Assembly (NCBI GenBank): GCA_963820055.1
Contig: CAWFYJ010000004.1
Location: 558,001 to 622,000, forward strand
Direction: 5' to 3'
Source of the DNA: RHKX01 sp963820055
Lineage (GTDB): Bacteria; Actinomycetota; Thermoleophilia; Solirubrobacterales; 70-9
DNA: 64,000 bases
Made by a program: the position numbers and the translations under genes. The notes under the pieces were generated by a model. The model was not told the origin of the DNA. It did no database searches and saw nothing but the letters and a program-made list of their open reading frames with translations. Shown here in pieces: positions 8,960 to 17,581 of this stretch (position 1 is the stretch's first letter; every line of letters starts with the position of its first letter).

Positions 8960-9675
8960 GCGGAGCGCAGCCTCAGGCTGACCTCGCCGGAGCCGAGCGC
9001 GACCAGCTCGCCGGCGGCGGTCCGGACGAGCAGGTTGCCGCGCTCGTCGATGCCCTCGCCGATGCCGGAGCGGTCGCCGTCGCCGGGGCCGCCCTCCCAG
9101 CCGAGCTCACGCCCGCGCAGCGCGTCGCGCGTCTCGAACTCCTCGCGGACGCGAGCGTGGTCGGCCTCGACCCAGCGCGCGAGCGACTCGTTCAGGGCTT
9201 CGCGCATCCGCTCGGTGCCGACGCCGTTGCCGAGCGAGATCGCCGGCCAGCGGATGTCGGCGGGGAACTGATCCACGGCGATCGAGAGGTTGATGCCGAC
9301 GCCGATCACCGCCCAGTCGGGCGGGCGGGCCTCGATCAGGATCCCGCTCAACTTGCGCCGGTCGACCCAGACGTCGTTGGGCCACTTCACCTCGCAGCTC
9401 ACCGGCGCCACCGACTCGCAGGCCTCGCAGACGGCGAGCGGGACGGCGAGCGGCAGTAGCAGATGGCCGAGGTCGAGCGGGCGGAGGATCGCCGAGTAGA
9501 GGAGGGCCGCATCGGGGGGTGCGGTCCAGACGCGGTCGCCGCGTCCGCGGCCGGCGGTCTGCTCGGAGGCGGTGACGACCGTGCCCGAGGGGGCTCCGTC
9601 GGCGGCCAGCTCCTTGGCGCGGAGGTTGGTCGAGTCGGTGACCTCGTGATGGTGATGCGGGGACCCGAAGCTCAC
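8956..9675 (-). CDS. birA: biotin--[acetyl-CoA carboxylase] ligase
   Basis: This 239-residue protein carries the biotin-protein ligase signatures: HEVTDSTN near the N-terminus, ASEQTAGRGRGDRVW (the GRGR biotinyl-AMP loop), KWPNDVWVDRRKLSGILIE and GVGINLS. It joins biotin through biotinyl-AMP to biotin carboxyl carrier proteins. It lacks an N-terminal helix-turn-helix, so it is a monofunctional (class I) ligase rather than a repressor. Start GTG at 9675-9673 sits 7 bases after a TACCAT -10 box, as expected for a leaderless transcript. Its stop overlaps the stop of the convergent helicase. Confidence 0.93.
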   Translation of the reverse strand: MSFGSPHHHHEVTDSTNLRAKELAADGAPSGTVVTASEQTAGRGRGDRVWTAPPDAALLYSAILRPLDLGHLLLPLAVPLAVCEACESVAPVSCEVKWPNDVWVDRRKLSGILIEARPPDWAVIGVGINLSIAVDQFPADIRWPAISLGNGVGTERMREALNESLARWVEADHARVREEFETRDALRGRELGWEGGPGDGDRSGIGEGIDERGNLLVRTAAGELVALGSGEVSLRLRSA

Positions 9676-9700
9676 GGCGCGAATGGTATGACTGGCGCCG
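9676..9700. promoter_or_regulatory. overlapping divergent promoters, birA / ABC transporter
   Basis: Only 25 bases separate the two start codons. On the minus strand TACCAT (9688-9683) ends 7 bases before the birA GTG. On the plus strand TATGAC (9687-9692) ends 8 bases before the ABC ATG. The two -10 boxes share bases 9687-9688, so polymerase could occupy only one at a time. Each -35 region would lie inside the opposite gene. Confidence 0.5.
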
Positions 9701-10438
9701 ATGGCTTCCCAGCCGCCCGCCGGCGCCGCGATCGCGGTCCGCGAACTCGACGTGATCCGTGGCGACAACCACGTGCTCCACGGCGTCTCCCTGCAGGTGC
9801 CGCGGGGGAGGATCACCGGGCTGCTCGGGCCGAGCGGCTGCGGCAAGTCGACGCTGATGCGGTCGATCGTCGGGGTCCAGAAGGTGGCGGGCGGCGAGAT
9901 CGACGTGCTCGGCTCCCCGGCCGGGTCGCCGAGCCTGCGCGCGCGGGTCGGTTACGTCACCCAGGCGCCGTCGGTCTACGGGGACCTCAGCGTCGCCGAG
10001 AACCTGCGCTACTTCGGGGCCCTGCTCGGCGTCGGCGCCGACCGGATCGCGACGACGATCGACACCGTCGGACTAGGCGACTTCACCGACCGGATCACCG
10101 GCACCCTCTCGGGCGGGCAGCGATCGCGGGTCTCGCTCGCGACGGCGCTGCTCAACGAACCCGAGCTGCTCGTCCTCGACGAGCCGACGGTCGGTCTCGA
10201 CCCGGTCCTGCGCGCCGACCTCTGGAAGACGTTCGACGAGCTCGCGACCTCGGGCGTGACGCTGCTGATCTCGAGCCACGTCATGGACGAGGCGTCGGAG
10301 TGCGACGAGCTGCTGCTGATGCGCGAGGGCGAGCTGCTCCGGCAGACGACGCCGGAGGCGCTGCGCACCGAGACCGGCGAGCACGACCTCGGCAAGGCGT
10401 TCCTCGCCGTGATCGAGGCCTCGGAGGCGCGGGCGTGA
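9701..10438 (+). CDS. ABC transporter ATP-binding protein (ABC-2 type)
   Basis: The 245-residue ATPase has Walker A GPSGCGKST (residues 43-51), Q-loop VTQAP, signature LSGGQ and Walker B LLVLDEPTVGLD, followed by the switch histidine in SSHVMDEA. It energises the ABC-2 membrane protein encoded by the next gene, whose GTG start overlaps this stop by four bases. The DrrA/NodI-like arrangement indicates export of a drug, lipid or polysaccharide, but the substrate is not evident. Start ATG 9701 fits a leaderless mRNA. Confidence 0.95.
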   Translation: MASQPPAGAAIAVRELDVIRGDNHVLHGVSLQVPRGRITGLLGPSGCGKSTLMRSIVGVQKVAGGEIDVLGSPAGSPSLRARVGYVTQAPSVYGDLSVAENLRYFGALLGVGADRIATTIDTVGLGDFTDRITGTLSGGQRSRVSLATALLNEPELLVLDEPTVGLDPVLRADLWKTFDELATSGVTLLISSHVMDEASECDELLLMREGELLRQTTPEALRTETGEHDLGKAFLAVIEASEARA

Positions 10439-11172
10439 GCGCCCGGGCGACGCTGGCGACCGCCCGGCGGGTGCTCTGGCAGATCCGCCGCGACCCGCGC
10501 ACGATCGCGCTGCTCCTGATCGTGCCGGCCGGGCTGCTCGTCCTCCTCTACTTCATCTTCGACGGCCAGAAGGCGACTTTCCAGAGCATCGGCGCGCCCC
10601 TCTGCGGCCTGTTCCCGTTCATCGTCATGTTCCTGATCACCTCGATCGCGATGCTCCGCGAGCGGACGACCGGGACGCTCGAGCGGCTGATGACGATGCC
10701 GATCGGCAAGGCCGATGTGCTGTTCGGCTACGGGATCGGCTTCGGCCTCCTCGCCGCGCTCCAGGCGGTCGTCATCTGCTCGGTCGGCTTCCTCGCCCTC
10801 GGCCTCGACTCCCCCCACGGCGCCTGGCTGATCGGGCTGCTCGCAATCGGCAACGCAACCCTCGGAATGGCACTCGGCCTCCTCGCCAGCGCGTTCGCCC
10901 GGACCGAATTCCAGGCGGTCCAGTTCATGCCGGCGTTCATCTTTCCCCAGCTGCTGCTCTGCGGCCTGTTCGTCGCCCGCGACGCGATGGCTCCCGCCCT
11001 CGAAGGCGTCTCCTACGCGCTGCCGATGACCTACGCCTACGACGCCCTCGCGAAGGCGACCGAGCCGGGCTCCCTCGGCGGCGCCTTCGCGGTCGACGTG
11101 ATCGTCATCGTCGGCGCGACGGTGGCGTCGCTCGGCCTGGGGGCACTGACGCTGCGGCGGCGGACGGGGTAG
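10435..11172 (+). CDS. ABC-2 type transporter permease
   Basis: The 245-residue membrane protein starts at GTG 10435 in a GTGA overlap with the ATPase gene. It has six hydrophobic segments. The first follows the cytoplasmic motif RRVLWQIRRDPRTIALLL. The second loop carries the ABC-2 signature RERTTGTLERLMTMPIGKADVL. It ends in the basic tail LRRRTG. It forms the channel of an export system with the preceding ATPase. The substrate is unknown. Confidence 0.93.
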   Translation: MSARATLATARRVLWQIRRDPRTIALLLIVPAGLLVLLYFIFDGQKATFQSIGAPLCGLFPFIVMFLITSIAMLRERTTGTLERLMTMPIGKADVLFGYGIGFGLLAALQAVVICSVGFLALGLDSPHGAWLIGLLAIGNATLGMALGLLASAFARTEFQAVQFMPAFIFPQLLLCGLFVARDAMAPALEGVSYALPMTYAYDALAKATEPGSLGGAFAVDVIVIVGATVASLGLGALTLRRRTG

Positions 11173-11284
11173 GGGGTTGTTGGAGCCGGCTCGGCGGGCT
11201 GTCGGTCCGAGGGGCTGGCCAGGGGAGGCCCAAACCCGAGCCCGGACCGCGAAGCGGAGCGATCCGCGTCAGCGAGCCGTCCGC
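11173..11284. other. convergent intergenic spacer with a possible REP-like motif
   Basis: This 112-base spacer lies between two convergent stop codons. It has a short hairpin (CCGC-GAA-GCGG). Bases 11266-11277 are the reverse complement of a 12-mer (GCTCGCTGACGC) found again in the intergenic hairpin region at 60519-60530. There is no T-tract terminator and no gene. Confidence 0.35.
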
Positions 11285-12097
11285 TTAAGGCGCCGGTTCG
11301 AGCTCGACCACGTCGCCGACACGAAGGTCGAGGACCTCGCTGGCGTCGCCACGGTTGACGGCGATCGCCATGCGGCCGGAGGAATCCTCGTAGAAGAGGA
11401 AGCCGCCGTCGGCAACGTCCTCGAAGGCGGTGGCGCGGGTCGCGGTTCGGCGGCGCTTGCGGGAACCGACCGAGACACGGGTGGCGCCGGCGAGCGGGTG
11501 GCCGGTGAGGTCGTCCTGGCTGAGGTCGAGGGAGATGTTGCCGAAGCCATCGATGCGCTCGGCGTGGGCGAAGGCGCGGAGCTGTTCGAGCCGCGGGCGT
11601 GAGACCGGCTGGCGTTCGAGGCTGGCGGGCTCGATCGGATCGCCGGCCTCGCTGAGGTCGCGGCCGAGGGCGAGGTTGGCGGCGACGGGTGCGAAGAGGT
11701 CGCGGCCGTGGAAGGTCGCGGAGGGGTGGTCGAGGCGGAAGGGCGAGCTGCTGATGTCGACGGCCTCGGCCGCGCCGCCCAGACAGTCGATGGCCGGTGG
11801 GAGGAGGCCGTTGTCGGGCCCGACGAGCAGGTGCCCTTCGCCGTGGGTGCGGACGGCGACGGCGCGGCGCGGACCGCCGACGCCGGGGTCGACGATCGCG
11901 AGGTGGACGCCGACGGGCGCGTAGGGCAGTGAGTCGGCGAGAATCGCGGAGGCTTGGCGGACATCGTGGCGGCCGATCCCGTGACTGATGTCGACGACCT
12001 CGGTGCCGGGGGCGATGCGGGCGATGACGGCGCGGCAGACGCCCGCGAAGTCGTCGGAGACCCCGTAGTCGGTCAGGAAGGTGATCGGCAGACCCAT
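11285..12097 (-). CDS. S-adenosyl-L-methionine hydroxide adenosyltransferase (DUF62 family)
   Basis: The 270-residue protein opens with ITFLTDYGVSDDFAGVCRAVI and continues with VDISHGI, VDPGVGGPRR, VGPDNGLL and TFHGRDLFAP. These motifs define the DUF62 family, which hydrolyses SAM to adenosine and methionine; a few members are chlorinases or fluorinases. The halogenase-type insertion is not evident, so hydrolase is more likely. It is the last gene of the leftward heme operon, 12 bases behind the CobA-HemD gene, which uses SAM as methyl donor. Whether that reflects a shared role is unknown. Confidence 0.9.
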   Translation of the reverse strand: MGLPITFLTDYGVSDDFAGVCRAVIARIAPGTEVVDISHGIGRHDVRQASAILADSLPYAPVGVHLAIVDPGVGGPRRAVAVRTHGEGHLLVGPDNGLLPPAIDCLGGAAEAVDISSSPFRLDHPSATFHGRDLFAPVAANLALGRDLSEAGDPIEPASLERQPVSRPRLEQLRAFAHAERIDGFGNISLDLSQDDLTGHPLAGATRVSVGSRKRRRTATRATAFEDVADGGFLFYEDSSGRMAIAVNRGDASEVLDLRVGDVVELEPAP

Positions 12098-12109
12098 CGG
12101 GGTCTGACT

Positions 12110-13645
12110 CTAGAGGGAGGCGTCCGCCAGCAAGGCGGCGACGAGACCGTCGGGATCGTGCTGTTCGGCTTCGACGGCGACGGTCAGCCCGAGATCGCGG
12201 GCGGTGTCGCTGGTGACGGGGCCGATCGAGACGACCCGCGCGTCGGCGGGGAAGGCGTCGCCGACGGTCTCGAGGAAGAACTTGACGGTCGAGGAGGAGG
12301 TGAAGGTCACGTAGTCGGCGTCGGCGATCGAGGCGACGACCGCTTCGTCGGCGGGCTCGCGGACGGTCTCATACAGCGGCACGACATCGACGAGCGCGCC
12401 GCGCTCGGCCAGCGCCTCGGGGAGGACGTCACGCGCCTCGGCGGCGCGAGCGATCAGTACCGGCCGACCGTCGACGTCGACCTCGCGCAGCGACTCGACG
12501 AGGGACTCGGCGATCGAGCGCGGCGGCACGATGTCGGGGATCAGCCCGAGCCCGCGCAGCGCCCGCGCGGTTCCGGGTCCGATCGCGGCGATCGTCGCGT
12601 TCGATAGCGCCCGGCCGTCGAGGCCGCGCTCGGCCATCGCCTTCTTCAGCAGCTCGGCGCCGTTCGGACTCGTCAGGCAGACGAGGGCGTAGGAGCGGAG
12701 GTTCTCGATCATCGCCGCGACCGCAGCGGTGTCGATCCGCGGCTCGATCCGGATCGCCGGGAGCTCGACGACCTCGGCCCCGAGGCCGCGAAGGACGGCG
12801 GCCAGCGAGCTCGACTGGGCGCGGGCGCGTGTGACGACGACCTTGCGGCCGTGGAGCGGGCGCCGCTCCAGCCAGCCGATCCGTTCGCGGCGAGCGGCAA
12901 CCGGCCCGAAGAGGAGGATCGCCGGAGCCCTGAGCCCGGCCTCGGACACGGCGCCGGGAAGGGTCGACGTCGTCGCGACGACCGTGCGCTGGTCGGGCCA
13001 GGTGCCACGCTGGATCGCGGCCGCCGGCTCGTCGGGATCGCGGCCCGCCTCGATGAGGCGCTCGGCGATCCGCGGCAGGTTCTTGACGCCCATGTAGAGG
13101 ACGAGCGTGCCCGGGAAGGCGGCGAGGGCCGGCCAGTCGATCGCCGAGGACTCCTTCTCGGGGTCCTCGTGGCCGGTCACGAACGCGACCGCCGACGCGT
13201 CGTCGCGGTGGGTGACGGGGATGCCGGCATAGGCGGAGGCCGCGATGCCCGCGGTGACGCCGGGAACGACCTCGAAGGGGACGCCGGCGTCGCGGAGCGT
13301 CTCGGCCTCCTCGCCGCCACGGCCGAAGACGAACGGGTCGCCACCCTTGAGCCGGACCACCGACCGTCCCTCGAGGGCGATCTCGGCCATCCGCCGCTCG
13401 GTCTCCTCCTGCTCCATCGCGACCGCGCCCGGAGCCTTGCCGACGTAGATCAGCTCGGCATCGTCGCGAGCGCCGTCGAGAGCACCGTCGGGGATCAGGC
13501 GGTCGTAGAGGATCGCGTCGGCGCCGGCGATCAGCTCGAGCGCGCGGGTCGTCATCAGCCCGCGGTCGCCGGGGCCGGCGCCGACGAGGTAGGCGACGCC
13601 GGGACGTGGGCCGGAGCCCGATGGGGTGTAGTCACCGCGGGACAT
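12110..13645 (-). CDS. CobA-HemD fusion: uroporphyrinogen-III methyltransferase / synthase
   Basis: The first 245 residues are a SUMT (CobA): VYLVGAGPGD-type start (AYLVGAGPGDRGLMT), YDRLI, VRLKGGDPFVFGRGGEE and VTGHE. This half methylates uroporphyrinogen III at C2 and C7 using SAM, toward siroheme and cobalamin. Residues about 265-511 are HemD, which closes and inverts hydroxymethylbilane to uroporphyrinogen III, with VVVTRAR at its start and VTFTSSSTVKFF near its end. The fusion sits directly behind hemC, overlapping it by 14 bases, so substrate can pass between consecutive gene products. The fusion is common in Gram-positive bacteria. Confidence 0.94.
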   Translation of the reverse strand: MSRGDYTPSGSGPRPGVAYLVGAGPGDRGLMTTRALELIAGADAILYDRLIPDGALDGARDDAELIYVGKAPGAVAMEQEETERRMAEIALEGRSVVRLKGGDPFVFGRGGEEAETLRDAGVPFEVVPGVTAGIAASAYAGIPVTHRDDASAVAFVTGHEDPEKESSAIDWPALAAFPGTLVLYMGVKNLPRIAERLIEAGRDPDEPAAAIQRGTWPDQRTVVATTSTLPGAVSEAGLRAPAILLFGPVAARRERIGWLERRPLHGRKVVVTRARAQSSSLAAVLRGLGAEVVELPAIRIEPRIDTAAVAAMIENLRSYALVCLTSPNGAELLKKAMAERGLDGRALSNATIAAIGPGTARALRGLGLIPDIVPPRSIAESLVESLREVDVDGRPVLIARAAEARDVLPEALAERGALVDVVPLYETVREPADEAVVASIADADYVTFTSSSTVKFFLETVGDAFPADARVVSIGPVTSDTARDLGLTVAVEAEQHDPDGLVAALLADASL

Positions 13646-14540
13646 CGTCGTCCCATGATGTCGCGCGCTCGAGCAGGTCGAGGGCTCCCCCGTCCCGCAT
13701 CCGGTCGATCAGCGCCTCGGCGAGGGCGACCGGTTGCTCGGCATCGCCCTCGACCTCGTCGTAGAAGTGCTCGCTGCCGTCCGGCAGCCCGACGTAGCCG
13801 CGGATCGTCAGCGTGCCGTCCACGTGGCGGGCGCAGACGCCGACGGGCGTGTCGCAGCTCGCGTCGATGCCGGCGACGACGGCGCGCTCGGCGGTCAGCT
13901 CGATCAGCGACTCGCGGTCGGTGACGGCCGCCGCCGCGGCGAAAGCGTCGGCGGCCTCGGTCCGCGACTCGAGCGCGAGCGCTCCCTGGCCGGGGGCCGG
14001 CGTCAGCGCCCGGAGGCCGAACCGGAACCCGATCTCGTCCTCCCGGCCGAGCCGAAGCAGGCCGGCCGCCGCCAGGACCAGCCCGTCGACTTCACCGGCC
14101 TCGAGCTTGCGAAGCCGCGTGTCGACGTTGCCGCGGACCTCGACGACCTCGAGGTCGGGGCGAAGAGCGAGGAGCTGCGAGCGGCGGCGGACGCTGGCGG
14201 TCCCGACCCGCGCGCCCTCCGGGACCTCGGCGATCGAATCGCCGGGGCCGATCCAGACGTCCGCGGGGTCTTCGCGGGCGGGCACGCCGACGAGCGCCAG
14301 CCGGTCCGGCAGCTCGCCGGGAAGGTCCTTGGCGCTGTGAACGGCGAGGTCAACCTCGCCGTCGAGCAACGCCCGCTCGATCTCGCGGACGAAGCGCGAC
14401 TTGTCGTCGGAGGCCGCAGCGGCCGGGCCACCCTCATCGCCGGACGTGCGGATGACGACGAGCTCGGCGTCGCCGATCGCGTCGGCGACCGTCCCCGATT
14501 GCGCGAGCGCCAGGGCGCTGCCGCGGGTCCCGATCCGCAT
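13632..14540 (-). CDS. hemC: hydroxymethylbilane synthase (porphobilinogen deaminase)
   Basis: The 302-residue enzyme joins four porphobilinogens into hydroxymethylbilane in the cytoplasm. It begins MRIGTRGSALALAQ and contains KSRFVREIERALL, DLAVHSAKDLPG (with the catalytic Asp region), GTASVRRRSQLLALRPDL and VRGNVDTRLRKL. The dipyrromethane-cofactor cysteine lies in IDASCDTPVGV, a variant of the common GGCQVPIG. Length is typical. It lies between hemA and cobA-hemD. Confidence 0.96.
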   Translation of the reverse strand: MRIGTRGSALALAQSGTVADAIGDAELVVIRTSGDEGGPAAAASDDKSRFVREIERALLDGEVDLAVHSAKDLPGELPDRLALVGVPAREDPADVWIGPGDSIAEVPEGARVGTASVRRRSQLLALRPDLEVVEVRGNVDTRLRKLEAGEVDGLVLAAAGLLRLGREDEIGFRFGLRALTPAPGQGALALESRTEAADAFAAAAAVTDRESLIELTAERAVVAGIDASCDTPVGVCARHVDGTLTIRGYVGLPDGSEHFYDEVEGDAEQPVALAEALIDRMRDGGALDLLERATSWDDDVPR

Positions 14541-14554
14541 GCCGCTCAGGGCGC

Positions 14555-15889
14555 TCAGTCTCCGGCCCGGTCGGCGCGCCGCAGGGGCGTCACCTCGGCG
14601 CCGGTCCCCTCGGGCTCATTGCCGACGTCGAGGCCGAAGAGCTCGCGCAGGGCGGCGACCTGCTGGTAGGCGTCGGCTTCCTCGGCTGCCCGCTTCAGCC
14701 GCAGCGTCGGCTCATGGAGGATGCGACTGGCGATCGAGCGGGCCATCGCCTCGATCCGGACCTGGTCCTCGTGGCTCAGGTCGTCGAAGCGGCCGATGTT
14801 CTCGGCGAGCACGCGGCCGACGATGTCGTCGGCGCGGAGGCGGAGAGAGGCGACGGTCGGCAGGACCTCGAGGGAGCCGAGCCAGCGCTCGAAGCGGGCC
14901 AGCTCGGCGGCGACGATCACCTCCGCTCCGCGCGCCTCGACCTCGCGGCCGGTCGCGTTGCGGTCGGCGATCGACTGGACGTCGTCGACGTCGCGGACGA
15001 CGACTCCTGTCACGTCGCGGCAGGACGGGTCGATGTCGCGCGGCACGGCGAGGTCGATGAGGAGCAGCGGCCGGAACTTGCGGGCGGTGGCGACGAGCTC
15101 CAGCTCCTCGCGCTCGACGATGTGGTGCGGCGAGTTCGTCGAGGAGACGACGATGTCGGCGGCCTCGAGCTGGGCCGGCAGATCCTCGAGGCGGACGGCG
15201 CTGCCTCCGAACCGCTCGGCGAGGCCGATGGCGCGGTCGTAGCGGCGGTTGGCGACGAACACGGTCTCGACGCCGCGGGCGGTCAGCGCCTTGGCCGTCA
15301 GCTCGGCGGTCTCGCCGGCGCCGATCAGCAATACGTGGCGGCCGGTCAGGTCGCCGAGCGTGCGGGTCGCGAGCTCGACCGCAGCCGAGGGGACGCTGAT
15401 CCCGCCCTCGCCGATCCGGGTCTCGCCCCGGACCCGCTTGCCGGCGGCGAGCGCGCCGCGGAAGAGCCGGTTGAGGATCGCCCCGGTCGCGCCCTCGACG
15501 AGCGCGAGCTCGTAGGCGCGCTTGACCTGGCCCTGGATCTCGGCCTCGCCGATGATCATCGAGTCGAGCCCGGCGGCGACGCGGAAGAGGTGCCTGGCGG
15601 CCTCGATGCCGCGGTAGGAGTAGAGGCTCTCGATCAGCTCCGTCGGGCGGATGCCGGCCTGACGGGAGAGGGCGCCGAGGGCGACGTTCTCGGCCTCGAC
15701 CGGGTCGGTGACGACGAGGTACAGCTCGGTGCGGTTGCAGGTCGAGATCGCGGCCGCCTCGCTGACCTGGGGGCCGGACCGGAGGTCGTTGAGGACGCCG
15801 GCGGCGCGTCCCTCGGTCAGCGCGAGCCGCTCGCGCAGCTCGATCGGCGCGGTCTTGTGGGAGATCCCGAGCGCGAGCAGGTCGCTCAC
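14555..15889 (-). CDS. hemA: glutamyl-tRNA reductase
   Basis: The 444-residue enzyme reduces glutamyl-tRNA to glutamate-1-semialdehyde, the first committed step of C5-pathway tetrapyrrole synthesis. It has LGISHKTAPIELRE, the catalytic cysteine in STCNRTELYLV, GEAEIQGQVKRAY, a Rossmann motif LIGAGETAEL and ANRRYDRA. The start is GTG at 15889, overlapping the small ccmD-like stop by four bases. It links heme synthesis genetically to the upstream heme-handling genes. Confidence 0.96.
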   Translation of the reverse strand: MSDLLALGISHKTAPIELRERLALTEGRAAGVLNDLRSGPQVSEAAAISTCNRTELYLVVTDPVEAENVALGALSRQAGIRPTELIESLYSYRGIEAARHLFRVAAGLDSMIIGEAEIQGQVKRAYELALVEGATGAILNRLFRGALAAGKRVRGETRIGEGGISVPSAAVELATRTLGDLTGRHVLLIGAGETAELTAKALTARGVETVFVANRRYDRAIGLAERFGGSAVRLEDLPAQLEAADIVVSSTNSPHHIVEREELELVATARKFRPLLLIDLAVPRDIDPSCRDVTGVVVRDVDDVQSIADRNATGREVEARGAEVIVAAELARFERWLGSLEVLPTVASLRLRADDIVGRVLAENIGRFDDLSHEDQVRIEAMARSIASRILHEPTLRLKRAAEEADAYQQVAALRELFGLDVGNEPEGTGAEVTPLRRADRAGD

Positions 15890-16110
15890 GAGCGGACCTC
15901 CTCGGCCTCCGGCCGTGGCTCCGCAACGGCCTGCTGAGGCGCGGCGGCCGCCTGCTTCTCCTCGGCGAGCTCGGCCAGCTCCTCGATCTCGCGGGAGATG
16001 CGGCCGAGCTTCGCGGCCATGATCCCGATGTAGACGACGAGCAGGAGGACGAAGACGACGTACGCGGCGGCGACGTACTTCCCGGCCTCGTCGAGCGGCA
16101 GGGCCGGCAT
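15886..16110 (-). CDS. ccmD: CcmD-like small membrane protein
   Basis: This 74-residue protein has one membrane segment (about residues 13-32, KYVAAAYVVFVLLLVVYIGI) followed by a charged coiled helix and an Ala/Pro/Glu tail. That is the shape of CcmD, the small subunit that helps CcmC release heme to CcmE. Its ATG overlaps the ccmC stop (ATGA) and its stop overlaps the hemA start (GTGA). Position is the main evidence, since CcmD is poorly conserved. Confidence 0.8.
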   Translation of the reverse strand: MPALPLDEAGKYVAAAYVVFVLLLVVYIGIMAAKLGRISREIEELAELAEEKQAAAAPQQAVAEPRPEAEEVRS

Positions 16111-16853
16111 CAGCGCGCCGCTCCGGCGCTTCCCGGCGCGATCCGCCCGGCGACGCCGGAGCCGGCCGGCCCGCGGTCGTCGAGCGCCCGGCGCAGTCTC
16201 GAGAGCTGTCCCGAGGTCCGCTTCGCGGTCAGCTCGAAGCTGACGAGCGTCACCCAGAGCAGCGTGATCCCGGCGAAGCAGACGAGAAACGTCAGCCACA
16301 TGTCGCCGGGAAGGCCGCCGTCGACGGTTCCGAACGTCCGCGGGTGGACGAGCGACTGGGCCGCCCGGACCGCCATGAAGTTGAGGGGCACGAACGCGCC
16401 CGCCGTGATCGCGAAGACCGACGCGTAGCGGGCCTGGCGCTCGCGATCCTCGATCGCGTACCGCAGCGGGTAGTAGGTGCAGTAGAGGAGGAAGACGATC
16501 AGGAAGCTGACCAGGGTCGGCTCGTCCCAGACCCACCAGCGGCCCCACGATGCCTTCGCCCAGATCGCGCCGGTGACGAGCACCGCGACGCCGAAGATGA
16601 CCGAGGCGTGGATCGAGACGTAGGAGCGGGCGTCGTGGACGGGATCGCCGGTGCGGAGGTGGCGGATCGCGTGGATGCCGCCGACGATGAAGCCGCCGAG
16701 GGCGACGATCGCGAGCGGGACGTGCAAGTAGAAGATCTTCTGGATGAAGCCCTGGTCGGCCTCGTTCGGCGCGTAGAAGAAGACGAGCGCGAACCCGACC
16801 CCGATGCAGAGGGCCGTGAGCAGAGCGAGTGTCCTCAGAGTGGACGCTTTCAT
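16110..16853 (-). CDS. ccmC: CcmC/CcsA-type cytochrome c heme-handling protein
   Basis: The 247-residue protein has six membrane segments and the Trp-rich heme-binding motif WGRWWVWDEPTL between hydrophobic segments, diagnostic of the heme-handling protein family. Conserved His residues occur in YLHVPLAI and in the loop after RAAQSLVHP. CcmC moves heme to an acceptor outside the membrane for cytochrome c maturation. Start ATG 16853 is chosen because the first membrane segment follows at once. Longer frames add unsupported residues. It is preceded by ccmB and followed by ccmD. Confidence 0.93.
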   Translation of the reverse strand: MKASTLRTLALLTALCIGVGFALVFFYAPNEADQGFIQKIFYLHVPLAIVALGGFIVGGIHAIRHLRTGDPVHDARSYVSIHASVIFGVAVLVTGAIWAKASWGRWWVWDEPTLVSFLIVFLLYCTYYPLRYAIEDRERQARYASVFAITAGAFVPLNFMAVRAAQSLVHPRTFGTVDGGLPGDMWLTFLVCFAGITLLWVTLVSFELTAKRTSGQLSRLRRALDDRGPAGSGVAGRIAPGSAGAAR

Positions 16854-16888
16854 CGGTGTCTCGAGCTGTGGAACCGGGCGCCCAGAGG

Positions 16889-17581
16889 TCAATCCTCGAT
16901 GAGGAAGTCGAAGGCAGCCCAACCGATCAGCAGGAAGATCAGATCGTACAAGCCGAGCACTCCCAGCCAGGTTCCGTACTTGTCGTAGGACGGCCCCGCT
17001 GCAGCCAGGAGGTCCGCGCCGGCCCCTGCCGCGGCGATCATCGCCGGGATGATCAGTGGCAGCAGGATCAGCGGTCCGATCAGGTCGCGGGCGCGCGAGT
17101 TGGTAGCCATCGGCGAGATCAGGGCGCCGGTCACCGCCAGCGCGGCGTCGAGCAGGAGCAGCACCGGGAGCATCGCCACGAGTCCGGAGCCGCTGTCGAG
17201 GAAGAACAGCCAGAAGACCGGCAGAGCGAACAGCTCGAGGACGACGAGGTAGACGAGCAGCGCGGCGGCTTTGGCGAAGAACAGCGCCGTGCCGTCGACC
17301 GGCGCCAGGCGAATTGCCTCGAACCCCCCCTGCTCGCGCTCGGCCACGAAGATCCGGTTGATCGCCAGGAGCGCCGCGAACAGGATCGTCACCAGCAGGA
17401 CGCCGGCGGCGAGCGAGCCGGCGAGGCGGGTGCGGTCGAGACCGAAGCGGAAGATCACGAAGATCGTCGTTGCGAACAGGAGCATCGCCGGCACCGACTG
17501 CAGCGTCCGCAGCTCGACCCGCAGGTCCTTGGCGAGCACGGTCGCGACGACCCGCAGCGTCGAGGGCGGAGTGTGCTTCAT
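16889..17581 (-). CDS. ccmB: heme exporter protein CcmB
   Basis: The 230-residue protein has six hydrophobic segments and begins with a cytoplasmic VLAKDLRVELRTLQSVPAM, the typical CcmB start. FVAEREQGGFEAIRLAPVDG forms the conserved cytoplasmic loop. It is the membrane subunit of the CcmAB ABC transporter. The ATG overlaps the ccmA stop by four bases. The gene ends 35 bases before ccmC. Confidence 0.94.
   Translation of the reverse strand: MKHTPPSTLRVVATVLAKDLRVELRTLQSVPAMLLFATTIFVIFRFGLDRTRLAGSLAAGVLLVTILFAALLAINRIFVAEREQGGFEAIRLAPVDGTALFFAKAAALLVYLVVLELFALPVFWLFFLDSGSGLVAMLPVLLLLDAALAVTGALISPMATNSRARDLIGPLILLPLIIPAMIAAAGAGADLLAAAGPSYDKYGTWLGVLGLYDLIFLLIGWAAFDFLIED

Noticed and set aside
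9463..11172. One fused 569-residue protein ending in the ABC-2 permease
   Set aside because: The upstream half of that frame is antisense to birA and out of frame with the ATPase. The permease has its own GTG start in a GTGA overlap at 10435.
11285..13645. Functional coupling of SAM hydrolase and CobA
   Set aside because: Both touch SAM, but adjacency alone does not show a joint role; kept only as a question in the findings.
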